From: Thermus hydrothermalis
Lineage (GTDB): Bacteria > Deinococcota > Deinococci > Deinococcales > Thermaceae
DNA length: 32,822 nucleotides
Reading direction: 5' to 3'
Assembly: GCF_022760925.1 (NCBI RefSeq)
Contig: NZ_JAKTNT010000022.1
Coordinates: forward strand, 1 to 32,822
Below the pieces are notes generated by a model. It was not told the origin of the DNA. It ran no database searches and saw only the letters and a program-made list of their open reading frames with translations. Made by a program: the position numbers and the translations under genes. Shown piece after piece: positions 26,049-32,822 of the stretch. Each line of letters starts with the position of its first letter. Within the stretch, counting starts at the first letter, position 1.

Positions 26049-27084
26049 ACACCCCTCCAAAGGCCGCCCGCAAGAAGGCGTCCATCTCCTCCTTCCGCCC
26101 CACGGTGACCCGGATGCACCCCGCCAGGCCCGGATAATGGTCCTGCCGCCGCACCAAAACCCCTTGGGCGAGGAGGTGGCGGAAGGCCGCCTCGGCGTCC
26201 GGGGTCCGCACCAGGAGGAAGTTGGCGTGGCTCGGGTAGGGGTGCCAGGTGGGGTGGGCCTTTAGGGCAGCGTGGACCCGCTCCCTTTCCCGCACCACCT
26301 CCGCCACCACCTCCCCCACGTAGCCCGGGTTCTCCAAGACCACTTCCAGGACCGCCCCGGTGTGGGCGGGGAGGACGAAGGGAGGCAGGATCTCCCGCAC
26401 CACCCCCGCCACCCGGGGGTGGGCCAGGAGGTACCCCGCCCGGACCCCCCCCAAGGAGAAGGCCTTGGAGAAGGTGCGGAGGAAAGCCACGTGGGGGTTA
26501 TCCCTTCCCAAGGGGCTAAAGTCCGTGCCGGCGAACTCCCGGTAGGCCTCGTCCACCACGAGAAGCCCCCCCACAGCCCTCGCCCTTTCCGCCAAAGCCG
26601 CCACCGCCTCCCCGGGGAAAAGCGCCCCCGTGGGGGCGTGGGGGTTGGGGAGGAAGAAGACCCCGCCCCGAAAGGCGGCGAGAAGCTCCTCCAAGGGCAA
26701 GGAAAAACCCTCCCCCAAGGGCACCGCCCGGTAGGGGGTGCCCGCCACCCGGGCGGCGTGGGCGTAATGGGGGAAGGAAGGGGAAAGGTCCAAGACCTCC
26801 TCCGCCGCCAGGCTCAGGGCCAGGATGAGGAGGTTGGACCCGGGCGCAAGGACAATTCCCTCCTCCGGCCAGTCCAAGAGGGCGGCGAGCCGCCTTCTCA
26901 GGGTTTCGGCGTGGATCTCCGGGTAGCGGTTCCACGCTAGTCCCCTAAGCCGCTTAAGGGCCTCCTCCTTCAGGGCCTCGGGCAGGTCAAAGGGGCTTTC
27001 GTTTTGGTCCAGCTTTACCGGGGCCTCCTCCTTCTTGTAGGGGTAGGGGGTAAGGTCCCGGAGGTGCGCCTTGAAGGCCCGCAT
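26041..27084 (-). CDS. hisC: Histidinol-phosphate aminotransferase
   Basis: PLP enzyme converting imidazole acetol phosphate to histidinol phosphate. The 347-residue product has LDQNESPFDLP, the cofactor contacts LPNPHAPTG and VVDEAYREF, and the PLP lysine in FLRTFSKAFSLGGVRAGYL (K207). The frame is open 39 codons upstream, but that part lies in the opposing HEPN gene. The ATG at 27084 gives a normal family length and has TATACT six bases before it, so a leaderless transcript is likely. It heads hisC-hisB-hisH. Confidence 0.94.
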   Translation of the reverse strand: MRAFKAHLRDLTPYPYKKEEAPVKLDQNESPFDLPEALKEEALKRLRGLAWNRYPEIHAETLRRRLAALLDWPEEGIVLAPGSNLLILALSLAAEEVLDLSPSFPHYAHAARVAGTPYRAVPLGEGFSLPLEELLAAFRGGVFFLPNPHAPTGALFPGEAVAALAERARAVGGLLVVDEAYREFAGTDFSPLGRDNPHVAFLRTFSKAFSLGGVRAGYLLAHPRVAGVVREILPPFVLPAHTGAVLEVVLENPGYVGEVVAEVVRERERVHAALKAHPTWHPYPSHANFLLVRTPDAEAAFRHLLAQGVLVRRQDHYPGLAGCIRVTVGRKEEMDAFLRAAFGGVYA

Positions 27085-27090
27085 GCCCCG

Positions 27091-27106
27091 AGTATAGCGG
27101 TAGACT
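27091..27106. promoter_or_regulatory. Paired leaderless -10 hexamers between hisC and the HEPN remnant
   Basis: TATACT on the minus strand (27096 to 27091) and TAGACT on the plus strand (27101-27106) each end exactly six bases before their start codons (27084 and 27113). The whole intergenic gap is 28 bases. Confidence 0.5.
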
Positions 27107-27112
27107 GGGGGC

Positions 27113-27457
27113 ATGAACCGGGCCAAGGACTGGCTTCTCCAGGCGGGAAGGCACGAGTGGGCCTGCTTCGCTGCCCAGCAGTCTGCGAAAAAAGCCGTCA
27201 AGGCCCTGCACCTTCACCTGGGCCAGGAGGCTTGGGGGCACCTCATCGCCCGCCTTCTGCGGGAACTTCCCATCAAGGTTCCCGAAGAACCGGTGGAATG
27301 GTTCCGGTATCTGGACAACCTCTACATTCCCACCCGCTACCCCGATGCCTTCCCCGAAGGCCCATCGGCGGAGCACTAGGGCCCCCTACAAAGCGAGGAG
27401 GCGCTAAACCATGCCCGTGCGGTCCTGGCGTTCGTCCGTGCCCAGATGGCCCAATAG
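27113..27457 (+). pseudogene. HEPN-domain toxin gene broken by an in-frame stop
   Basis: The first 88 codons encode a HEPN-domain protein (WACFAAQQSAKKAVKALHLHLGQ, then YIPTRYPDAFPEG, a hallmark of this HEPN branch). A TAG at 27377-27379 stops it after PSAEH. The same frame then stays open for 25 more codons, reading GPLQSEEALNHARAVLAF, which is the expected C-terminal HEPN helix, to a TAG at 27455. A Tyr codon normally sits at this place, so one change (TAC to TAG) explains the break. Near the N-terminus the usual helix between DWLLQA and GRHEWACF also looks about 17 residues too short. HEPN proteins of such pairs are typically RNA-targeting toxins neutralised by the neighbouring nucleotidyltransferase. 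This copy is probably inactive. Confidence 0.8.
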
Positions 27458-27771
27458 GGAGGAGGTGGAGGAGGCCCTCAGGGCCTGGATGGCCCGCCAC
27501 CCCATCCCAGGCCTCCTGGCCCTAGGGTATTTCGGCTCCTACGCCAGGGGGCGATTACGGGGTGAGGAACGACCTGGACCTCGTTTTGGTGGTGGAGGAA
27601 AGCGGCCTTCCCCCCTACCGCAGGACCGCCACCCTGCCCCTGGAAGAGCTACCCGTCCCCACGGAAGCCCTGGTCTACACCCTGGCGGAGTGGCAGGCCC
27701 TTCCAAAACAAAGCCCCCGCTTCGCCCAAGCCCTCCGGAAGGAAACCCGCTGGCTCCTCCCTCCCCCCTAG
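27438..27771 (+). pseudogene. MNT-type nucleotidyltransferase antitoxin gene with a frameshift
   Basis: One frame encodes REEVEEALRAWMARHP and LLALGYFGSYARG, the start of a minimal nucleotidyltransferase with its GS motif. The continuation, DYGVRNDLDLVLVVEE with the catalytic Asp pair and a normal C-terminus, lies one frame over. The shift falls in a run of five G (27547-27551); four G would restore a single open frame. The start is uncertain: GTG at 27438, overlapping the HEPN frame, or ATG at 27411. In MNT/HEPN pairs this protein AMPylates and silences the toxin. A sequencing error in the G-run cannot be excluded. The stop overlaps the nox stop by four bases (CTAG). Confidence 0.78.
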
Positions 27772-28385
27772 CGCCAGGCCACCACCCGCTCCAAGGGCAG
27801 GCGGTGGGAAGGGTAGCCCTCCTCGGCGGGATAGCCCAAGGGGACCAGGGCGGGGATGGCCACGTGGGCGGGAAGGCCCAGGAGGGTCTTCACCCTTTCC
27901 GGGTCAAAGCCCAGCATGGGCACGCTCCCAAGCCCATGGGCCTCGAGGAGGAGGAGCAGGTACCCCAAAAGGATGTAGCTTTGCCCCGCCGCCCAAGCCG
28001 CCCGCTCCTTGGGATCCATCCCCGCAAAGGCGCTTTGGATGGCCCGCTTCTGCGCCTCCCGCCTTTCCCCTTGGACCCCCGGGTGGATGGCCTCGTCCAG
28101 GCGGGCCAGGGCGTCCTCGAGGTCGGCATAGAGGACCAGGACCACGGGGGCCTCCTCCACCTGGGCCTGGCCGAAGGCCGCCTCCCTAAGGGCCTTCTTG
28201 GTGGCGGCATCCCGCACCACCAGGAGGCGCCAAGGCTGCAGGTTCCAAGCGGAGGGGGCCCGGAGGGCCGCCTCGAGGATTTCCTTAAGAAGCCCCTCGG
28301 GCACGGGGTCCGGCCTGTAGCGGCGAACGGAGCGGCGCCTTAGAGCAGCGGTCTTGGCGTCCAGAACGGGTAGCGTGGCCTCCAT
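27768..28385 (-). CDS. nox: NADH oxidase / nitroreductase-family flavoprotein
   Basis: FMN-dependent oxidoreductase of the nitroreductase fold. The 205-residue product is very close to the T. thermophilus NADH oxidase of known structure as I recall it, with RRSVRRYRPDPVP (FMN phosphate contacts), APSAWNLQPWR, and GSVPMLGFDPE near the C-terminus. The frame is open 15 codons further upstream, but ATG at 28385 gives the known length. TACCAT lies nine bases before it and no ribosome site is seen. The physiological substrate of this family is uncertain. Confidence 0.92.
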   Translation of the reverse strand: MEATLPVLDAKTAALRRRSVRRYRPDPVPEGLLKEILEAALRAPSAWNLQPWRLLVVRDAATKKALREAAFGQAQVEEAPVVLVLYADLEDALARLDEAIHPGVQGERREAQKRAIQSAFAGMDPKERAAWAAGQSYILLGYLLLLLEAHGLGSVPMLGFDPERVKTLLGLPAHVAIPALVPLGYPAEEGYPSHRLPLERVVAWR

Positions 28386-28438
28386 ACCCCGGGGATGGTA
28401 CCGGAGGCCCTTCGGTACGTTTGTGAACAAGGGCGCAA

Positions 28439-29377
28439 TTAGGGGCGGAAGTGGTCGTACCCCCTCCGGGGCACGGCCTGCCCCCGGAAATAGACCCCCT
28501 CCCCCTCGGCGAGGCGCCCGGCCCTAAAAAGGGGAAGCCCCACCTCCCTCGCCTTCGCCTCCACCAACTCCCCCTTCTCCGGGGGCACCACCAGGACCGC
28601 CTCAAACTCCTCCCCCCCAAAGAGCACGAAAGCCAAGGCCCTTTCCTCGCTTCCGGCAAAGGCCAAGACATCGGGGTAGAGGGGAAGGGCTTCTAGCTCC
28701 ACCCGCACCCCGAGTTCGGAAAGCTGCCAAAGGGTTTCCGCCAGGCCGTCGGAGGAGTCCAGGCTCCCCCGGAGAAGCCCCTCCAAGGCCAAGAGGCCGA
28801 GCCGGGGCAAGGGGTAGTGGGCGGCCTCCCGGATGGCGGGAAAGGGGGTGAGGTCTAGTCCCTGGTAGTGGGCGAAGATGGCCGCCCCAAGCCGTCCCCA
28901 GCGGTCCCCGGCGAGGTAAAGGAAATCCCCCGGCAGGGCCCGGCGGGGAAGGGGGCTTCTCGCCTCGGCAAACCCCGCCACCACCAAGGCCGCCTCCCCG
29001 GCGTTGGTGTCCCCGCCCAGAAGGGGCGCCCCAAGCCGGCTTGCCGCCTCCGCCGCCCCCTGCACCAGGCCAAAGGCCAGCGTTTCCTCCGCCTCCGGGG
29101 GAAGGAAAAGCCCCAGGGCAAACCCCAAGGGCCGGCCCATCTTGGAAAGGAGGTCCGAAGCGGTGGCCGCCACCCCCCGGAAGCCCACCTCAAAGGGCCC
29201 CATGCCCCTTAGGGCCACCTCCTGGTAGCGGAAGCCATCCACCTTGAGGAGGAGGGCCTTTTCCCCCACCCACACCCCCCCGGCGTCGTCCCCCGGGGGC
29301 AGGGGAGCCCCTTGGGGATAGCCCAAAGGGGCGAGCTTCTTTAGAAGGGCCCTTTCGCCCAAGTCTTTAAGCCGCAT
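28439..29377 (-). CDS. thiL: Thiamine-monophosphate kinase
   Basis: Phosphorylates thiamine phosphate to the active cofactor. The 312-residue product has the PurM/ThiL-fold signatures PPGDDAGGVWVG near residue 27, VAATASDLLSKMG, LLGGDTNAG and SLDSSDGLAETL, which bind metal and ATP. ThiL normally has GDDAA at the first motif; here it is GDDAG. TAGCCT ends six bases before the ATG, so it is probably leaderless. nox follows after 53 bases. No TPP riboswitch was recognised. Confidence 0.9.
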   Translation of the reverse strand: MRLKDLGERALLKKLAPLGYPQGAPLPPGDDAGGVWVGEKALLLKVDGFRYQEVALRGMGPFEVGFRGVAATASDLLSKMGRPLGFALGLFLPPEAEETLAFGLVQGAAEAASRLGAPLLGGDTNAGEAALVVAGFAEARSPLPRRALPGDFLYLAGDRWGRLGAAIFAHYQGLDLTPFPAIREAAHYPLPRLGLLALEGLLRGSLDSSDGLAETLWQLSELGVRVELEALPLYPDVLAFAGSEERALAFVLFGGEEFEAVLVVPPEKGELVEAKAREVGLPLFRAGRLAEGEGVYFRGQAVPRRGYDHFRP

Positions 29378-29383
29378 AAACCC

Positions 29384-29398
29384 AGGCTAGGGTATCAT
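29384..29398. promoter_or_regulatory. Divergent leaderless -10 hexamers, thiL and ComB-like gene
   Basis: TAGCCT on the minus strand (29389 to 29384) and TATCAT on the plus strand (29393-29398) each end six bases before their start codons (29377 and 29405). The gap between the genes is only 27 bases. Confidence 0.5.
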
Positions 29399-29404
29399 GG
29401 CGGG

Positions 29405-30118
29405 GTGTGCCGGGTTGACCTGTGCCTGAGGCCGGCCCCTGGCCCCCTAATCCTGGCGGAGGTCCTGCCTGCGGGTAGCGTCCTCACCCGCCTCCTGGCC
29501 CTGGGGGCGAAAGGGGTCTGGGTGGCCCCGGGGCCCAAGGTGGCCCGCCTCCTGGCGGAAAGCTTGGGCAAGGACACCCTCCTCTTGGGCGAGGTGGAGG
29601 GCTTTCCCCCCGAAGGGTTCCACGGGCGGCTTTCCCTTTTGGACCTGGAAAGGACGGAGGTGAAGGGCAAGGAGGCCATCCTGGTGGCTCCCCTCCTCAA
29701 CGGGAGCGTGCTCCCCGAGGAAAAAGAGGTGTACCTGGCAAGCCTCCGCAACGCCAAGGCGGTGGTGGACCTCGCCCGAACCCTAAAAACCCCCACCCTC
29801 CGCCCCTCCGGGGCCCCCGAGCCCCTCCTCTCGGCGGTGGTGGCCCTGGGGTTCTTGCAAAAGCGCGTCCTCCCCGAGGCCCAAAGCCTCGCCACGGCCC
29901 TCCTCAGGGCCTTCCCCGACCCTCAGGAGGCCCTTTTCCAAAGCCCGGAAGGCCAGGCCCTCCACAAGGAGGGGCGCACGGAGGAGCTGGCCTGGGCCAG
30001 CCTCATTGGGGTGGACCCAGTGGTGCCGAGGCTCACCGAGGTCCGCTTTTTCCCCAAGGAAACCTACGGCCTAAGCCAAGACCGCTACGCCCAGAGGTAC
30101 GGGGCATGGAGCGGCTAA
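29405..30118 (+). CDS. ComB-like (2-phosphosulfolactate phosphatase family) protein
   Basis: A 237-residue protein whose middle follows the ComB pattern: LLLGEVEGFPPEGFHGRLSL, then VKGKEAILVAPLLNGS, and a later ASLRNAKAVVDLA. ComB acts in coenzyme M synthesis in archaea, but the family is widespread in bacteria with no known role. The N-terminal motif, usually with Asp and Arg in DVLRATS, reads AEVLPAGS here, so the chemistry may differ. The start is GTG six bases after TATCAT. It overlaps the next gene by 13 bases. The family call is moderate; the function is unknown. Confidence 0.6.
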   Translation: MCRVDLCLRPAPGPLILAEVLPAGSVLTRLLALGAKGVWVAPGPKVARLLAESLGKDTLLLGEVEGFPPEGFHGRLSLLDLERTEVKGKEAILVAPLLNGSVLPEEKEVYLASLRNAKAVVDLARTLKTPTLRPSGAPEPLLSAVVALGFLQKRVLPEAQSLATALLRAFPDPQEALFQSPEGQALHKEGRTEELAWASLIGVDPVVPRLTEVRFFPKETYGLSQDRYAQRYGAWSG

Positions 30119-30810
30119 CCCTCCTCGGCCTCCCCCTGGACCCCGTGGACATGGAGGAGGCCCTAAGGCGCATCGGGGGCTTCCTGGAGGAGGCCAAAAC
30201 CCACCAGGTGGTGACCCTAAACCCCGAGATCGCCGTCCGGGCAAGGGAGGACAAGGCGCTAAGGCGGGCGGTCCTCGAGGCCGACCTCATCACCCCCGAT
30301 GGGGTGGGCATCCTCTGGGCAGTCAGGCGGCTTCATGGGGTGCGCCTCCCCGAGCGGGTCACGGGGGTGGACCTGACCTTGGCCCTCTTCCGCCGCTTCC
30401 CGGGGCTTAGGGCCTACCTACTCGGGGGCAGGCCCGGGGTGGCGGAAAGGGCGGCGAGGGAGGCCGAGCGGCTTGGGGCCAAGGTGGTGGGCTTCCACCA
30501 CGGCTATTTCCGGGAGGAAGCCCAGGTGGTGGAGGAAATCCAACGAGTAGCCCCCGACCTCCTCCTCGTGGGCATGGGGGAAAGGCAGGAGGCCTTCATC
30601 CACCGGCACAAGGCCCACCTGGGGGCCCGGGTGGCCATGGGGGTGGGGGGGACCCTGGACGTCCTGGCGGGGGAGGCCAAGCGCCCCCCCCTTTGGGCGC
30701 AACGCCTGGGCCTGGAGTGGCTTTTAAGGGTGGGCCTGGACCCCAAGCGCTGGCGGCGGGCCCCGAGGCTTCTCCGCTTCGCTTACCTTGTTCTCAAGGA
30801 AGGGCGCTAG
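30106..30810 (+). CDS. WecG/TagA/CpsF-family glycosyltransferase
   Basis: GT26 glycosyltransferase that adds N-acetylmannosamine(uronate)-type sugars to a lipid-linked acceptor at the inner membrane. The 234-residue product has TLNPEIAV (N39), the catalytic-site TPDGVGI (D65), ERVTGVDL, AYLLGGRPGVAE and GMGERQEAF. The C-terminal tail LEWLLRVGLDPKRWRRAPR is the membrane-binding appendage. It probably makes a step of a surface polysaccharide. Its stop TAG forms the first three bases of the -10 hexamer for the next gene. Confidence 0.9.
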   Translation: MERLTLLGLPLDPVDMEEALRRIGGFLEEAKTHQVVTLNPEIAVRAREDKALRRAVLEADLITPDGVGILWAVRRLHGVRLPERVTGVDLTLALFRRFPGLRAYLLGGRPGVAERAAREAERLGAKVVGFHHGYFREEAQVVEEIQRVAPDLLLVGMGERQEAFIHRHKAHLGARVAMGVGGTLDVLAGEAKRPPLWAQRLGLEWLLRVGLDPKRWRRAPRLLRFAYLVLKEGR

Positions 30811-30813
30811 AAT
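30808..30813 (+). promoter_or_regulatory. Leaderless -10 hexamer of the TPR-protein gene
   Basis: TAGAAT, built on the stop codon of the preceding gene, ends six bases before the ATG at 30820. No ribosome motif is present. Confidence 0.5.
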
Positions 30814-30819
30814 GCTTCC

Positions 30820-32721
30820 ATGCGGCGGCTTCTTGCGCTTTGGTTCCTTTTCGGGCTCGCCCTGGCCCAAGGCCTCGTCCTCCCCTTTGAGGGGCCCAGG
30901 GGCTACGCCCTGGCCCAGGCCTTCGCCCAGGGCCTGAACGCGCCTCCCCCCACCCTCCTCGCCCTCCTCCTCCCCGACCTCCCCTGGCGGGCAAGCTATG
31001 AGCTTGCGGGGGGGCTTTACACCCGGGCTGGGGCCCGGCTCGCCCTCTCGGCCACGGGGGCCGAGTGGGTGCTCCTCGGCCGGGAAGAGGAAAGGGGCCT
31101 GAGGCTCATCCTCGCCACCCCTGCCGGGGCCAAGGAGGGGCTTTTCCCAAGCGCCGAACTCGCCTGGCTCTGGCTCCAGGGCCAGGGCCTCGCCCCCTGG
31201 TACGCCCCCCTGCCCCCGCCTTCCCTCCCGGAAGAGCGCCTGAGGGCCCTGGCGGAAGGCGAGGACCCTGACCCCTTGCACCAGTCCGCCCTGGACCTCA
31301 AGGCAGGCCGGGGGGCGGGGCTTTTGGAGGGGGTTTTGCCCAAGCGGCTTCTCCTCCTCTGGCAGGGCACGCTTCCCCCCGCCTACGAGGCCTTCCGCCT
31401 CCTGGCCGAGGGCAAGCGGGAAGAGGCCCTAAAGCGGGCCGAGGCGCTGGCGAAGGGGGACATCCTGGAAAGGACCGCCGCCCACCTCCTCTACCGGGCC
31501 CTGGAGGACGAACGCTGGAAGGAAAGCGCAAGAAACCTCGCCCAGGCCTTTCCCGAGCTCCCCTTGGCCTGGGAGGAGGTGAGCTTCGCCGCCTTCGCCG
31601 AGGGCAAGGGGGAAGAGGCCCGGGATGCCCTCCTCCGGGCTCTAAAGCTTAGGCCGGACTACTGGCTTTACTGGACCAACCTGGGCTGGGCCTATTACCT
31701 CACGGGGGACCTCCCCCGGGCCATCCTGGCCTCGGAAAGGGCCAATGGGCTTAACCCCAACGCCACCGCCTACTACAACCTGGGGCTCTTCCGGGCCATC
31801 CACGGGGACTTCCTGGGGGCCAAGGCCGCCTATGACCGGGCCCTCAGGCTGGACGAGGGGGAGGACTTCCTCGAGGCCCTAAAGGACCTAGAGGAGCGCC
31901 AGGAACCCCTCGCCCTCTACTTCCGCGCCTACCTGGCGGAGCGGGTGGGGCTGGACGCCAAGCCCCTCTACCAGGCCTTCCTCGCCCAGCACCCCAAGCA
32001 CCCCCTCGTCCCCTCGGCCAAGCGGGCCCTCGCCCGGCTTCAGAAAAGCGGGGTGGGCCTACAGGTCCTCAAGCTCACCCTCATCCCGGGGGACGTGGAC
32101 GCCCGGCCCTTCCGTGCCGGGGAGGCGGTCTTCCCCGAGGTGCGCCTCACGGGTAGCCCCTACCTCCAGCGGGAGGGCCTGGAAACCCGCCTCTACCGGG
32201 AAGGCGCGCTCCTCCAAGGGGAAAAGAAGGACCTGGGCTTCCCTCCCCTTACCACCGCCCTGGTGGAGGTGGCCCCCGCCGTAACCCCGCCCGAGCCCGG
32301 GCGGTACACCCTGGAGGTCCGCTACGGGGAGGCCGCCGCCCTCCTCCCCCTGGAGGTGGGTCCGCCGAGCCTCGCCCGCAGGCTCTACGCCCTGGGCCTG
32401 GAGGTGCGGGACCTCTCGGGCCAACCCCTCCTGAGCCCCAAGGAGGCCCTGGGGGAAAAGGGGGAGGAGCTTCTCTTGGAAAGGACCCTCGAGGCCCTCA
32501 GGGAAGCCGCTCCCCTGGCCACCGGAAGCCGCCTCACCACCCCCCTGAAGGCGGGCCCCTATGCGGGGAAAAGCGTCCAGGAAGCGCTCCGAGACCCCGG
32601 GCTTGCGGGGGTGCGGGCCTTCTTTGAGGCGGTGGTGGAAAATCCCGAACTCCTGGCAGAGAACGACGTGGTGAATGCCTTTGTGAACTGGCTTCTCGGC
32701 TCCTCGGAGCCCAATCCCTAA
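30820..32721 (+). CDS. Exported TPR-containing protein of unknown function
   Basis: A 633-residue protein with an N-terminal signal peptide (about 1-16: RR, a leucine-rich core, ending ALAQ). It has TPR-like helical repeats at roughly residues 190-360, clearest at LRPDYWLYWTNLGWAYYLTGDLPRA and NPNATAYYNLGLFRAIHGDF. The C-terminal part (about 410-530) looks beta-rich, with ALVEVAPAVTPPEPGRYTLEV resembling an extracellular domain. It is not recognised beyond that. Position after a surface-sugar glycosyltransferase suggests an envelope role, but this is inference. A GC-rich hairpin follows. Confidence 0.75.
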   Translation: MRRLLALWFLFGLALAQGLVLPFEGPRGYALAQAFAQGLNAPPPTLLALLLPDLPWRASYELAGGLYTRAGARLALSATGAEWVLLGREEERGLRLILATPAGAKEGLFPSAELAWLWLQGQGLAPWYAPLPPPSLPEERLRALAEGEDPDPLHQSALDLKAGRGAGLLEGVLPKRLLLLWQGTLPPAYEAFRLLAEGKREEALKRAEALAKGDILERTAAHLLYRALEDERWKESARNLAQAFPELPLAWEEVSFAAFAEGKGEEARDALLRALKLRPDYWLYWTNLGWAYYLTGDLPRAILASERANGLNPNATAYYNLGLFRAIHGDFLGAKAAYDRALRLDEGEDFLEALKDLEERQEPLALYFRAYLAERVGLDAKPLYQAFLAQHPKHPLVPSAKRALARLQKSGVGLQVLKLTLIPGDVDARPFRAGEAVFPEVRLTGSPYLQREGLETRLYREGALLQGEKKDLGFPPLTTALVEVAPAVTPPEPGRYTLEVRYGEAAALLPLEVGPPSLARRLYALGLEVRDLSGQPLLSPKEALGEKGEELLLERTLEALREAAPLATGSRLTTPLKAGPYAGKSVQEALRDPGLAGVRAFFEAVVENPELLAENDVVNAFVNWLLGSSEPNP

Positions 32722-32732
32722 ACCGAAAGGCC

Positions 32733-32757
32733 AACCCCCGGGGCTTCCCGGGGGTTT
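32733..32757. terminator. Hairpin between the TPR gene and the tRNA
   Basis: AACCCCCGGG (32733-32742) pairs with CCCGGGGGTT (32747-32756) over ten bases with a four-base loop. The T-run is short on both strands. It lies between two converging genes and could serve both. Confidence 0.6.
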
Positions 32758-32769
32758 GGACTCAGCCGA

Positions 32770-32822
32770 TGGTGGAGCCGACGGGACTCGAACCCGTGAC
32801 CTCCTGAGTGCGATCCGCACGA
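32770..32822 (-). tRNA. 3' half of a tRNA, possibly Ala (CGC), cut by the window edge
   Basis: Reading the minus strand, the 3' end has encoded CCA, discriminator A73, acceptor strand CGGCTCC, a perfect T arm (ACGGG-TTCGAGT-CCCGT), variable loop AGGTC and anticodon 3' stem TCAGG. The loop before it, ATCGCAC, gives anticodon CGC. U70 would allow the G3-U70 pair typical of tRNA-Ala. However, the bases that should complete the anticodon stem (32815-32819) read TGCGG instead of CCTGA. Either the tRNA is only a 3' fragment or my reading of the arm is wrong. The 5' half lies outside the window. Confidence 0.6.

Noticed and set aside
27411..28343. 310-residue plus-strand frame extending from the MNT fragment through nox
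   Set aside because: Only its start is MNT-like. After the G-run it is out of frame and then antisense to nox.
32059..32820. 253-residue minus-strand frame entering from the tRNA
   Set aside because: It begins inside tRNA sequence (the RSRVRVPSAP signature of translated tRNA) and runs antisense to the TPR gene.

Overview
The window is a very GC-rich, gene-dense bacterial chromosome segment that is almost certainly from the genus Thermus. Malate dehydrogenase, RsmC, SigA, the split glycine decarboxylase, NADH oxidase (Nox), the ADP-ribose pyrophosphatase and the nested two-subunit aspartate kinase all read like close relatives of Thermus thermophilus proteins as I remember them. The CRISPR repeat, with its ATTGCGAC end, is also of Thermus type. 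The pentaheme cytochrome and the small array suggest a species other than T. thermophilus, but I cannot name it. No sequence search was run, so every family assignment is by recognition.

Layout. 1-5330: start of an unseen divergent gene, mdh (+), a purine-type phosphoribosyltransferase and lysC (-), then rsmC and sigA (+) ending at a strong terminator. 5331-6179: a gene-free block with a leader and a short orphan CRISPR array (6 repeats, 5 spacers) and two hairpins. 6180-9363: a 2H-phosphoesterase (-), a secreted pentaheme cytochrome c (+), a Nudix hydrolase and ribF (+). 9360-18430: a long minus-strand block, sufT-like, maeA, nurA, herA, gcvT, gcvH, gcvPA, gcvPB. 18476-19823: a yybP-ykoY manganese riboswitch driving a TerC-family gene and a DedA gene. 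19820-21082: a SbtA bicarbonate transporter with its SbtB-like PII protein. 21130-24897: purE, purK, an adenylate-forming enzyme and a PfkB kinase (+). 24868-27084: hisC, hisB, hisH (-). 27113-27771: a decayed HEPN/MNT toxin-antitoxin pair. 27768-29377: nox and thiL (-). 29405-32721: a ComB-like protein, a WecG/TagA glycosyltransferase and a secreted TPR protein (+). 32770-32822: the 3' half of a tRNA at the window edge.

How the parts fit. Most of the window is core metabolism: TCA cycle and anaplerosis (mdh, maeA), glycine and one-carbon flow (gcv), lysine/threonine precursor supply (lysC), purines (purEK), histidine, thiamine and flavin cofactors. Accessory content is limited to the CRISPR locus, the cytochrome, the broken toxin-antitoxin pair and the possible tRNA anomaly.

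Two organisational habits run through the window. Many genes have a TANNNT hexamer ending 6-9 bases before the start codon, which points to leaderless mRNAs. Every pair of convergent coding genes overlaps tail to tail, four of the five by exactly the four bases CTAR. The best second-look items are the double-broken HEPN/MNT pair, the universal convergent overlap, the terminator-like hairpin inside the gcv operon, the SbtA/SbtB pair next to purEK, FNR-like palindromes at the cytochrome and the CRISPR leader, the ligase-like protein lacking its P-loop motif, and the tRNA end whose anticodon stem does not close.
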